A stretch of DNA of 64,000 bases from positions 4,898,001-4,962,000 of the forward strand of contig NC_085881.1 of assembly GCF_035222275.1 (NCBI RefSeq), given 5' to 3'. The stretch's first letter is position 1. Each line of letters starts with the position of its first letter. Shown here in pieces: positions 11,953 through 22,409 of the stretch. The notes under the pieces are model-generated. The model saw only the letters and a program-made list of their open reading frames with translations. It searched no databases and was not told where the DNA came from. This DNA comes from Podospora bellae-mahoneyi. Lineage: Eukaryota; Ascomycota; Sordariomycetes; Sordariales; Podosporaceae. The position numbers and the translations under genes were made by a program.

Positions 11953-14900
11953 TTGTAGGACAAGTGTGTGGGAAGCTTGAAGCATGTTGGAGGTGGGGAG
12001 CGCAATTCCGAGGGAACATGGATACAGGAGTATTATTAGCTGGTAGGCAGGCCACGATCCCCTTTGGCATTAGATAGTTGGGGGAAAAGCGAGTATAGAG
12101 TAGCGTGACAGCAATGACATTTGCATCATTTTACAATACAGTCTCTGAATATCTCTGGAAACCATGGAATGATGAGAGCTGCTTTCACATAGATATCTAC
12201 CTAACATGAATCAGCTGATCCTGGACATGTTGCTGATCGTTCCAAGCTATATTTTAATGCTTGTTATAACAAACCCGTCTGGTTCGGTTTTGGGAGTAAA
12301 ATTATTAACAAGACAAGAAGAAAAAGACAGAAAAACTAACAAAAACGGTTATCTTGCAACACCAATGCAAATTGATCAAATACCTATGAGCTCTATATAT
12401 TATAAATTATCTCGACATAGTCCACCAAACATGGGTTGTGAAGATCTTGTCCGATCTAGGAGAACAGCCATTTTATCATAGTTCTGCTTTAGGTTCATTG
12501 CAAGATGACTGTTTGTTGTATGATCACTTTTTGGGGCTATTGAGTTCCCGTTGCGCCTTCTTTTCAGTTCGATCTGTTACTTATACCCTGCACCTGGGAG
12601 TAGCCTTAGGCTTGTACCAATCATAGGGTATATGAAACGAAGCTAAAGTTTGTTCAATACATATAACCTATATTTGCATGGTATGGATTCTGGTAGTCTA
12701 CCGGTAGAGTCAACCATTACACCAGGCATGATTTGTGTTTAGAATTGGCGTTTTGGACAGTTGATCTTAGCAGCAAAGCTTTTGCGATTTGCTTCTCTAT
12801 ATTCGTTGTTCACCTAATGTAGCACGATCCAATTCTATTATATATTCATAAATGTTAATGTGCTGAAAGAAATTGTGTCCACTGTCATGAGTTCATGGTG
12901 ATATTGAAAATGTAATGTGATTGGGAGGTGAGCATCTGATACCATCATATTTGCACTGTACACTCTGTGATGTGATTCTAAAGATAGAACCGCCCTGCAT
13001 TGTGGTATGGGGAATTTGGGGAAAGAAACGTGTGTGTGCCGCCCCCAACATTTCACGCTTCCGTCTTGTGTGCTTGACTGCTTGCCGATCCCTTCTCGGT
13101 CATACACGACCTGCTTACGGCACAGTAGCCACAAAGTCGCGTCTGTCGACTGGAGTGGAAATGATGAGCAATTAGGCTCGGACACTGCGTGGGCAATGGG
13201 TACAGTACGAATAGGGGGTGAAAGAAATGGATGAAGGCATTGATGACGGTAATTTGAAGATCTACAAAGGGTATGTCAGCATCAAAGAAACAACCGAAAC
13301 GGGGCCGGCTAGGCCGGCCACTGTTGGTCCATTCCAGTGAGCTCCAACCATGCTGATCCAGAAAACACGACCCGACACCTCGGGACTAAAACATGGTGAG
13401 CTGGCGGTTGAAGAACGAGGGAGAGACACAAGCTTTACCGCCTCTCCAGATCTCATTGCTCCCTGCTTCCAGACAGCGTGACATGTTTCACAGGATCAGC
13501 CAAAGAAGATCGGGAGACCTTCGGAGGGTTGATATCGTGGTGTGGCCACTCTAAGCCTCCCGTGCGGGGTTATAGGCCAGGCCTTGGGCTCAACGGTCAC
13601 GGCCAGCAGTCGTTGGGCTTCAAACTACCCGTTGTGGGGCTCGGCCAGTGTTTTCTTCTTTCCAGTCGCTAATTGTACCAAGCAAGCGATTCAGATCTCT
13701 CGCACACGACTGGGACTAGCAGACGGCGAAGATGACGTGCAGAGACTGACGCTACGCACATAAATCCAGCCACATGTGACCCATGAACACCTCGATACAA
13801 CACGCACCCATCGTCTCCAGTGAGTGGCCTCTCAACCCTTCAATGGACCCTCTTCCGCATGCCCAGTGCTGGCTATCATGGGGAGGATGGAAACTCCAAG
13901 CGGCAATGCAACCGTAACCTCCTTGTGCATGTTTCAGGGGTGCGGAGTCCAGCGCACGGAGCCTTCAGCCGTTTGGGCTCCGGGCAACATGTCTCATGTC
14001 TCACCACTGGCTCTGCGTGGCTGTGTGTGACTTGCCGATTCCTCCAGTCTGACAGGAGTCAAAGATGATGAGATCCGACAGTCACCGCCGTCATCATTAT
14101 ATCTCCAATCACAAGCAATGCCATCTTGTCTCGTTGGTGCTGTTGGAAGAAAAGCTTCAGCCCGACGGATATGGAAAGGAAAATGGAATGGACAAATCAC
14201 CAAGCCCTCCCGCCAAGCCCTCCCCGTGGCCGTTACAGGATCCCATGCTGCACATCTTTTGTGGAGACGACGATGGCTTCCCGGGAAGACTTCCACAAAG
14301 ACATGGATTGTTAACGACAGATGGTCCAGATTCGGAAGATCAACCAGCAAGCCGTGGAAGCGTTCATGCTGAGGAGCCAAGATCTGTAGTAGCGTTTTCT
14401 CGGTGTCCTATGAGATCTGCGAAGATGGCCGCCGAAAAGGCCAGTTGTAGCTATTTGGGAGACCACATGGCTCCAGGTTGCAAAACGGCCCCGGGACAGG
14501 CCAACGAGCGGTGGTTGAGTAACGGCGACCGCCTTTGGCGCAACCAGCCACCAGCAGATCGGAGAAGTCTTCCATGAACATGCTGCTTTTCTGTAGAGTG
14601 AACAATCCAGTGGCCAGTCATCCGCTCACTGCCGCCGATACCACTTGTTGATGCAGGCGTGCAAGACGAAGGGGGGAATGGCAAGGGTTCGATGTCGCCT
14701 TGAGTCACTGGGCCTGGCGCGAGACTCTGGAGGGTTTTTTGGTAGCGGCCCATGATTGGTTCAATATCAAGCAAGCGAAGACAGTTCTTAGCCTGATCAG
14801 GCATGGAGGAATTGAGCTGGCTGCTCCCTGCGTCTTGCTGGATATCATCGAGGTACGGGAAGGAGCATCGGAAGCTAGAGCTGTGCTAAGAGTTTTGCTG

Positions 14901-15000
14901 GGAGAATACGAGCAGTGAAGTTAGCGAATGAAGCGGCACAGATATCGCGAGGGTAAAGGTGAATCGGGCTGCTTACCTCACCCACCAATTACGCGCAGTG
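11953..15000. other. Gene-poor region with an AT-rich block
   Basis: No supported gene in about 3 kb. Between about 12190 and 12860 base composition drops to visibly AT-rich (for example ATATATTATAAATTATC near 12396), unlike the flanks. This may be a relic altered by repeat-induced point mutation, but I recognise no element family. The rest (12900-15000) has mixed composition and only short, unrelated frames. Confidence 0.45.
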
Positions 15001-16645
15001 ATTGGCTGAGAAGGCCCACTCTCAGTTTCTGCAAGGCCCTGAGTTCCCGCGGTTCCAGTGGCTGCTTCTGCTCAATCACGGTGGTCTGCTATCCGCTCAG
15101 ACAGGGCATGCTCCCCTGCCGCAGGCTAAGACGATGGACCAGTAGAAACAGAGCATTGCATGCTGGGGCCCCGCCCGCTCTCCCTGTTCGATCCATTCTC
15201 CAATCCTCCACTGCACCACCCACCTCCAGCTGCGCACCAGGCGGCCAGTCGTTCCAGGGCAGTTGATATCTCCTTTCCTGTTGCTCTGCTCTCGTCTTCT
15301 CTTTTTTCCTTTCTGCAACGCCAGCAAACCGCCCTTCCTTTTCACCCTCCCCCTCTTCCTCTCTTCGTACCGCCGTCCTTGTGTCGGTGTCACCGTTGCC
15401 CGTCATTGTCGTCGTTGATTGAGAATCCATCCATTTTTTTCTTCACCGCGCATTCTCTCGACCTACACAGAGCACAGCACAGTTCGCCAAAACAGCACCA
15501 AAAAAAAGAGAAACACCACAAAAAAAAGGAGAAGTGAATATAGGCAAAGGAAAGGATCCGGAAAAAGCGCGCACATCAGCATCACCTGCACCAAAAAACT
15601 ACTTTTAATCCTTGTATTTTATTTTTGCGCCCGCTTTATTCCACTTCGTCGCCGCCATCGCGAGCCTCGGTACCTTTTGGGCAGCCATCATCAATCTCTT
15701 CGACAACTCCCACTATCATAACCAACTTAATTCGCTCAGAGGGTGATATTGCAGCAGCAGAAAACGAAAGAAGAAGCAAGACAATACAGAGTACAGCACA
15801 GCACAGCAGCACCGGAATCTGGGAACACAGGATAAAACCTTGTTCGCATCTTTGCACCTCCTGGAAAGAAAGGAACAAGCTGGTGGATTTCCCAACGTCT
15901 TTGACTCGTGTCTGCGGGTGTCCCACACAAAGCGCGCAACCCCACGAGTTACCCGGATTTGGACGCGCCGGTCTCCAGCCTGTCTGCTGATTGTGGGCTC
16001 CCCTCCCATCGCCACCGCCTGTTAAGCCAGAACCGCACTGGGCTTTTCTAGCACCTACTTCCCTCAGCGTGCCCTTCACCTTCTCTCCGACAAAAAAACC
16101 CGCCTTTTCTCTTTCCCCTCTGTCCGCGCTGGCTTTGCCCGCTTTCTCTGACGCCCTTCCGCTCATTCAGCATCACAGTCTTTTTTCCTTCGTCTTCCCC
16201 ATCGACAACTGTTAATTCCAAACCATCAGCACCGTCTGTCTTATTGGACTTGGCTTTTTCTTCTCTTTCGGGACCAGCATCTTTGCATCATCTTTTTTTG
16301 CACTTCCTCCACGAGAGAGGAATAGATCGCATCGCAGAAAGTTAAACGTTCGACCACGTCTCTCTCTTGCGACCTTTGGCATCATCAGTATATGCTTCTT
16401 AATTTCTAACTTTGACTTGAACGTTTCTACGCAACCTCGTCCTCGTCCTCGACCTCGACCGGGCTTCGATTTCGATACCCACCACCACTTCGAGCCAGAG
16501 CGATCGCGCCAGGCAGTTCAAAGCTACATCCTTTCAGCACATCGGCTCTTTTCGCCAGTTTCGATATCCGATTCGTGCTATCGCGTGAAGAGAAAGCCTT
16601 TCCCAGCTCTCTCCAGACATACTTTTGAGTCCATACCACGTTGTA
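15001..16645 (+). other. Long pyrimidine-rich upstream region of the Gln-rich gene
   Basis: This stretch is rich in C/T tracts on the + strand with several A-rich runs (15499-15535), as in long Sordariales 5' leaders. It holds no long + frame and no recognisable domain. It is probably promoter plus a long, possibly spliced, 5' UTR of the gene at 16646. Confidence 0.45.
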
Positions 16646-18448
16646 ATGGGCCCTGGCGGTCTCGCTCAAATGTCTCACGCTCCCTACAACACCACCCACG
16701 GCCTCGGCATGGCTTCCTCTGGACTGGCGTCCCGCCGTGGCGGTCAAAATCTCAAGCCTCTCTCGTTCGAGGGTATGAAAGCCCCAACTGAGCAGGATAA
16801 CGGCCTGCCGACTCCCCGCACCAGCCGCGGCCATCTCCTCGCCGGTCTTCGCACCGCACCCAAGTCGGCTATGGCCTCCAGCTTCCCCAACAACGGTCCC
16901 GCTTCACCGACCGTTCAAGGGCCAGCCGGCCGGAACAACCGCAACTCCATGGGCCCCGGTTTGTTTGACAACATGTACGGCGGACCTAAGACGTCGATAC
17001 CCCGGTTCGGCGGTGCCCACCAGCAGCAGGTTCAGCAGGCTCAGCAGCAGCAGGCCTACAATGTCGGTGGTGGTGCTGGTGGATATTCGCAGCAGCACTA
17101 CACCACAGAGCAGATCCTGGCCCCGCCTCAGATCCAGCTTGATGATGTCTCGCAGGACCAGCTTGACCCCAACATTCATGCTCAGCTGCTGTACACCAAT
17201 GCCTACCTCTCGGAGCAGCAGCAACGTCTACAGCAGCAGCTTAAGGCTTTGCAGGCTGCCGCCCAGCAGTTTCAGGGGCTCAATCTCAATGCTCAGGCTC
17301 AGCTTATGCAGCAGCAGAACTCCATGATGCAGCAGCAAGGTTTCCCCAACATGTACCAACAGCAAGCCCAGCTTCAGGGTATGATGGGTCCAACCACTCC
17401 TGACGCCAGCAATGTCTACTATGACCCCCGCACTGGTCAAATTTACATGGACCCGACCCAGGTGCAGGTGCAGGCACAGCTTCAAGCGCAGGCTCAGGCC
17501 CAGCTCAATGCTCAGTACCTCCAGCAAGCCCAAGCGATGCAGGCGGCCATGCAACAGCAACAGCAACAGCAACAGCAAGCCGGTCCTGGCGCCCCTCGTG
17601 TGCAAGTTTCCCCCCCTCCCGAGGCGAGAAACAGCTTCCGCAGCCCCACGCCCCCTCGGCGCTACGATTCGCCCCTTGTTGAGAACCCAGCACCGCTGCC
17701 CCCTCCGAGCGCCAATGCCTTCCGTCGTGGCCATAAGAAGACCCCTTCGACTGTGACTCCAAGTGCCAGCAAGACTTCTCTGACTATTTCAACTGGTGAC
17801 GAGCCGCTCAAGACTACGGCCAGCAGTCTCAAGACGGGCTCATTTCCGCCTATGACCCCTCTGACTTCTGGCTATGGCCCTGGCCAGGCTCGTGCTGGAG
17901 AGCACCCTGTCCGCCAACCCCGGAACCCTCCCTCGCTCGACGAGCTCAAGTCCAAGCCTACTGCCAAGCACGACGGAAGCAAGAACTTTGTGACTCGCAC
18001 CCGGCGTACCGTCATCAGCAACATTGTTCGTGCTGGCATGGAGCGCCGCAAGGAGGCTCGCGGTTCCGGTAGCGTTAGCCCTGTTTCTGAGAGCGCCGAG
18101 GAGACGGTTGAGACACCCGTCACCGACAATGACAGTGATTCGGGCCGCAGTGGATCGGGCAGCCTGGTTGAGCGTGATGATGCCGAGTGCAGCCTGCCCA
18201 GCTCGCGTACCAGCACTGGCAGCTGGGGCGCCATTGGTTCCGATCGTCCCAGCTCCCGTCAGAAGTATGAGCGTCGTGGCCCCGACAGCGCCTCGTCATC
18301 GGATAACGAGGGTCTCCGCGACTCGGGCAGCTTTGCCAGCCTTCTCAAGAACAGCTCTCGCCGTGTCAAGCCCGATACTGTCGAGGGTCAACGCAAGGCT
18401 GCCATGCTTGTTCTCACCAGCTCCGAGAAGCGCAAGCTTGTTGTCTGA
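16646..18448 (+). CDS. Gln-rich, largely disordered 600-aa protein
   Basis: Single-exon frame whose first ATG is at 16646 (MGPGGLAQMSHAPYN). The N-terminal 110 residues hold conserved-looking short segments (GGQNLKPLSFEGMKAPTE, GLPTPRTSRGHLLAGLR). Residues about 120-315 are very rich in Gln and Ala, with QQQ runs and a Q10 stretch, resembling a prion-like or coiled-coil activation region. The C-terminal third carries a basic segment (FVTRTRRTVISNIVRAGMER) and Ser/Asp-rich tracts, and ends in SFASLLKNSSRRVKPD then LVLTSSEKRKLVV. No catalytic domain is visible. Similar proteins in related fungi may be labelled Scp3 (spindle poison sensitivity); I could not verify that. RNA or transcription-related work would fit the composition but is speculative. 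Confidence 0.8.
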   Translation: MGPGGLAQMSHAPYNTTHGLGMASSGLASRRGGQNLKPLSFEGMKAPTEQDNGLPTPRTSRGHLLAGLRTAPKSAMASSFPNNGPASPTVQGPAGRNNRNSMGPGLFDNMYGGPKTSIPRFGGAHQQQVQQAQQQQAYNVGGGAGGYSQQHYTTEQILAPPQIQLDDVSQDQLDPNIHAQLLYTNAYLSEQQQRLQQQLKALQAAAQQFQGLNLNAQAQLMQQQNSMMQQQGFPNMYQQQAQLQGMMGPTTPDASNVYYDPRTGQIYMDPTQVQVQAQLQAQAQAQLNAQYLQQAQAMQAAMQQQQQQQQQAGPGAPRVQVSPPPEARNSFRSPTPPRRYDSPLVENPAPLPPPSANAFRRGHKKTPSTVTPSASKTSLTISTGDEPLKTTASSLKTGSFPPMTPLTSGYGPGQARAGEHPVRQPRNPPSLDELKSKPTAKHDGSKNFVTRTRRTVISNIVRAGMERRKEARGSGSVSPVSESAEETVETPVTDNDSDSGRSGSGSLVERDDAECSLPSSRTSTGSWGAIGSDRPSSRQKYERRGPDSASSSDNEGLRDSGSFASLLKNSSRRVKPDTVEGQRKAAMLVLTSSEKRKLVV

Positions 18449-19546
18449 GTATGTTTTGTTTTTCGCAGGCCGACACTACGAAGGAGGAATAATGGACATC
18501 GGATAACAACATCTTTACGCTAATTACGATCATGCCCTACGGTTTCCTTCTTACGGCCGGTGATGAGGGCCCTTCGTGACAGGATCGGCGTGCCATCCTC
18601 ACGTCGGTGAATCAATTCCGGACGGCTTCATGACGTTTCTTTTTTTTTTCGGCTTTGCGTACGGGGATGACCGGGAAACTGGGGTTTTGCTTCGATGCTT
18701 GGGGTGGCGTGAACGTTTTCGTTTCATATTCACTTCTTGCAACATGATTTTGGCTGGGACTGGGTTGGTGCATTTTTGGGACAAGTACTTACTTTTGACG
18801 CTTTCGATTCGTTCTCGACATTGCCTTGAGCCGTGTCACATAGTTTTGCGTTGGTGGATTGTTGCAACGGTTCATTTCAATGCGCTCATTTTCCCCGACG
18901 TTTACGACTGCGCCCGTTTCTTTGTCGATTTTGGACGGTGATCTACATGGCCTGGGAACAGGCAGGCGGGAGCTTTGGAGTGAACCGTGGGCCAGTTGAG
19001 TTGGAGAGATTGAGGAGAATAGCCATGGCTGTTTGGTCATGATGCTTGGAGGGCAACGGGAAGGGTGAATCAGGCAGGGGAAAAAGAAGGGGTATGGTTC
19101 ACTTTTGTCGCTGATTTTTCCACGCCAGCACGTCTGTGCCGATTCTGCTTCGGGGAAACAGCCGATGGTCAAGGTTAATCAGGCAGAACGAGGCAGAGAA
19201 TTTGTAGATAGGATATCAATCAACTTAAGTCTTTACACATACTTCACTCTTCACTCTTCACTCTCGGTACCGGGGCAGCCGATTGCCGTATCTAAAGTCC
19301 GGGAAGGCGGGGTATTTCCCAGATGCCCCGCTGATGCCGGCCGCGAAAGCCGACGCTTTTGCAAAGCACCTCTCACCTATGATGTCGTGCTCCGAGAAAG
19401 CGATTGCAACTTGTTTGTCGGACATAGCATATTGCCGAATGTGTGTTTTCCATGCTTAAAGCTGTTGCTCACTTTTTCTTTTTTCCCTTGCTTTGCTGGC
19501 TCACAAACCTCTCATAAAATTCCAACAGCAGAGAACAACAACAAAA
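18449..19546. other. Intergenic region
   Basis: No gene supported. It holds the 3' flank of the Gln-rich gene (a T run near 18640) and the promoter of the aldo-keto reductase. Frames here are short and unlike any family. Confidence 0.5.
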
Positions 19547-20663
19547 ATGTCACCTCTCATCACTTCCACGGGCAAGCCCCGCGTCATTCTTGGCTTGATG
19601 ACCTTTGGCCCAGATGAAGAAACAGGCGCCAGAATAACCGACGTGGGGGAGTACAACCGTGTTCTGGACCTGCTGCAGAGCAGAGGTTACAACGAGGTCG
19701 ACACAGCGAGGCTGTACATCGGGGGCAAGCAGGAAGCCTTCACTGCGGAGACAAACTGGCAACAGAGGGGGCTGACTCTGGCGACCAAGGTGGTGTACCC
19801 CAAGGATGGAGGAGAGAACACCAAGGAGAAAGTCCAGGAAAGCGTGGCCATCAGCTTGAAGGAGCTGAAGGCTGAGGCGGTGGATATCTTGTACTTGCAT
19901 GCTGCTGTAAGTTGAGCTTGTAGATCGGGTGCCTGTCGGTGCATCAAGCTAATCCAACGGACAGGACCGCTCCACTCCCTTTGCGGAAACACTCGAGGCC
20001 ATCAACGAGCTTCACAAAGCCGGCAGGTTTGTCACCTTTGGCATCTCCAACTTTACCGCCTTCGAGGTTGCCGAGATTGTCCTTACGTGCAAGTACAACG
20101 GCTGGGTCAGGCCAACCTTGTACCAGGGCATGTACAACGCCATCACGCGCTCTCTGGAGCCCGAGCTGATCCCCGCGCTGAGACGCTACGGCCTCGATCT
20201 CGTGGTCTACAACCCCCTCGCCGGCGGTCTCTTTTCGGGCAAGATCAAGACCAAGGACTTTGTGCCTGCCGAGGGGAGGTTCAGCGACAGCACCACCACG
20301 ATGGGCAAGATGTACCGCAACAGGTACTTCAAGGACTCCACCTTCCAGGCGCTCAAGATTGTGGAGGAGGCGGCGGAAAAGGCGGGCATCACGCTCATCG
20401 AGGCGGCGTTGAGGTGGGTGGTGCATCACTCGGCGTTGAACATCAAGGCCGGGAACGACGGGGTGATCATTGGGGTTAGCAGCTACGAGCAGCTGGATGG
20501 CAACTTGACGGATCTGGAGAAGGGACCGTTGCCGGAGGAGGTGGTGAAGGCGTTTGATGAGGCGTGGAAGGTGAACAAGGCTGATACGGTGAACTACTGG
20601 CACGGGGAGGTCAAGTATGGGTATGATACGAGGGAGGCACTTTTTGGAGCTGGTGCTAAATAA
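19547..20663 (+). CDS. AKR7-type aldo-keto reductase (aflatoxin-aldehyde reductase-like)
   Basis: NADPH-dependent carbonyl reductase of the AKR7/YakC-like branch that detoxifies aldehydes. Exons 19547-19906 and 19965-20663 give 352 aa, with a 58-nt intron ending in GGACAG. The catalytic tetrad is visible: Asp in YNEVDTARLY, Tyr in ARLYIGGKQE, Lys in LTLATKVVY and His in VDILYLHAA. Later family landmarks are RFVTFGISNFTAFEVAEI, LYQGMYNAITRSLEPELIP and VVYNPLAGGLFSGK. The ATG at 19547 gives the short N-terminus usual for the family; an upstream in-frame extension begins with a non-ATG codon. Cytosolic location is inferred from the lack of a signal. The physiological substrate is unknown. Confidence 0.93.
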
Positions 20664-21315
20664 CTGGGTCACTACAAGCAACCCTTTTCGTATGCAGGGA
20701 AACTTTAAATCGACATCAGTTGTTTTGGCTGTTGTTCAGAGGTCCATAAGGGCACCATGGCTGGAGCTTATGACAACGACAGCTACGGCAAAGTCCAGCA
20801 TTCTTGTCGTAAAGGTAGCACTTGAGCACCTTGTCCACCCTCGGACTGCTGTCTTCCCAACGCAAATTAATCCGAAGATAGCACAAGTTCTAGCGGAATC
20901 CGAGCTCTCGCTCTGGCTACCAGATCAGGGATCCAGCTGTAGTGCACCCTGACAGAGCTCCGTTGGGTGGCAGTGCCCTCTTATTGGCCACCAAAGGTGT
21001 CACCACGTCCGAAATGTTGACAGCACGCACTCCTCAGCCCTACACATTGGCACCGTCATAGTTCATTGTTGGTCCCAATAAACAAGAAATGGCGTTGAAG
21101 AAAGCCCAGCGCCAAGAGTGTGCCACCTTTTGCACTGCCTCTTATTTCTATTGAACTGTACCCACAGAACGTGATGTCCAGTTGGGATCAACAGGGAGCA
21201 CAACTTATAAACCCATTCAATCGTCCAGAACTTGGCAGCTATTTCTGAGCTTCAATTACATTCCCATTGTGTCTATTCTTTGCCCTATTGGACTTGCTTA
21301 CCATCAACCACCCAA
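20664..21315. other. Intergenic region
   Basis: No gene seen. A TATAAA at 21206-21211 lies about 105 nt before the LURP-one-like start codon and may be its core promoter. Confidence 0.45.
21206..21211 (+). promoter_or_regulatory. Possible TATA box
   Basis: TATAAA about 105 nt upstream of the LURP-one-like ATG at 21316. The placement fits a core promoter, but there is no transcription-start evidence. Confidence 0.35.
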
Positions 21316-21999
21316 ATGGCATACCAACTACCCCCCTTACCGCAGCCCATCGCGGTGTTCGACCAGTTTGTCACTCGGCAAACCGAAACACTGGTCATCA
21401 AGGAGAAGTTACTCGACAGCTTTGACATCAAGACATACACAGGGCAACCTGTGCTTCGAGTTCAGGGTCAGCTGCTGTCTATGAGAGGACGAAAGACGGT
21501 TACGGATTTGGGGGGTGCTCATCTATTCGACATCGTCAAGGAGATGCTCCACATACACGCCACATTTGCTGCAAATAGTCAATCTGGGGAGAGGCTGTTG
21601 GAGGTGAAGAGTGGTTTTACTTGTAAGTTTTGACCAAGAGTTGCTTGCTGTTCTGCTTCATCAGGTAAGGATCAAATGCTAACGGCTATGGGGTGATAAT
21701 TAGTGGTCGGTTCCAAAGCTAGAGCAACATTTACAAACAGGCGAACTGGCCAGCCTGTCACTCTTTTTATGAAGGGCAACTGGTTCGACACGTCGGCGGA
21801 TATTCTTGATGAGGCCACTGGCGCCGTGGTTGCGAGGATTGACCGCAAGTTGTTGAACATGAGGGAGGCGTTTCTTGGTCAGCAGACGTACCACCTCACG
21901 GTTGCGCCAGGGGCTGATATGGCTGTTCTGGTCGCTATGTGCATTGCCCTTGATGAAAAGAACAATGAGGGACAGGGTGGATTCTGCACGGTGATGTGA
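21316..21999 (+). CDS. LURP-one-related / tubby-like (DUF567) protein
   Basis: Small 200-aa protein from exons 21316-21622 and 21704-21999. It has the repeating short beta-strand pattern of the LURP-one/tubby C-terminal fold: KEKLLDSFDIKTYTGQPVLR, LLSMRGRKTVTDLGG, LFDIVKEMLHIHATF, then after the intron ARATFTNRRTGQPVTLFMKG, WFDTSADILDEATGAVVARI and YHLTVAPGADMAVLVAMCIA. The conserved LFDI.KE.LHIH motif suits phospholipid-scramblase-like members. The function of fungal members is unknown; membrane-lipid or ligand binding is inferred from the fold. The intron ends in a TAATTAG acceptor and restores T-L-V across the join. Confidence 0.88.
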
Positions 22000-22409
22000 T
22001 AGGGAAGATGAAGGAAGGTGGTGGTGGATTGGTTATATGCATTGCTACAGAATTTATACCCCCTTTTGTTTCCTTTCTTGTACCTGATTAGAACAAAACG
22101 CATCTGCCAACATCAGGAACCCATCTCATCTTTTGCTGACCTAGTTACCTTGGGAAGTGTCAGCTTTGAACATGGGCACGAGCACTCACAACCCAGACAA
22201 TGACATCACCCGGGGGGCTTACAGTCTGGAGCAGCACCACAGATTGCCACTGATCCCCAAGAATCGCTCAGACACTTTGTCATCGTGATGGAATATTAGC
22301 CCACAGCTTGCCATCACCAAGTCAACCGCCATGGTCTTTTCTAGAGCCAGCCACTCGATGCTGCCAGAGCTCGTGGGATGACCTGCTTTGACGCCTTCAA
22401 ACCGCCACG
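22000..22409. other. Short intergenic region
   Basis: About 410 nt with no visible gene, between the LURP-one-like gene and the TDT transporter on the same strand. Confidence 0.5.

Noticed and set aside
14065-14577. 170-aa + frame in the gene desert
   Set aside because: Overlaps several equally long frames in other phases and has no motif.
15636-16166. 176-aa minus-strand frame opposite the Gln-rich gene leader
   Set aside because: It is the complement of pyrimidine-rich leader sequence and has biased composition without a domain.
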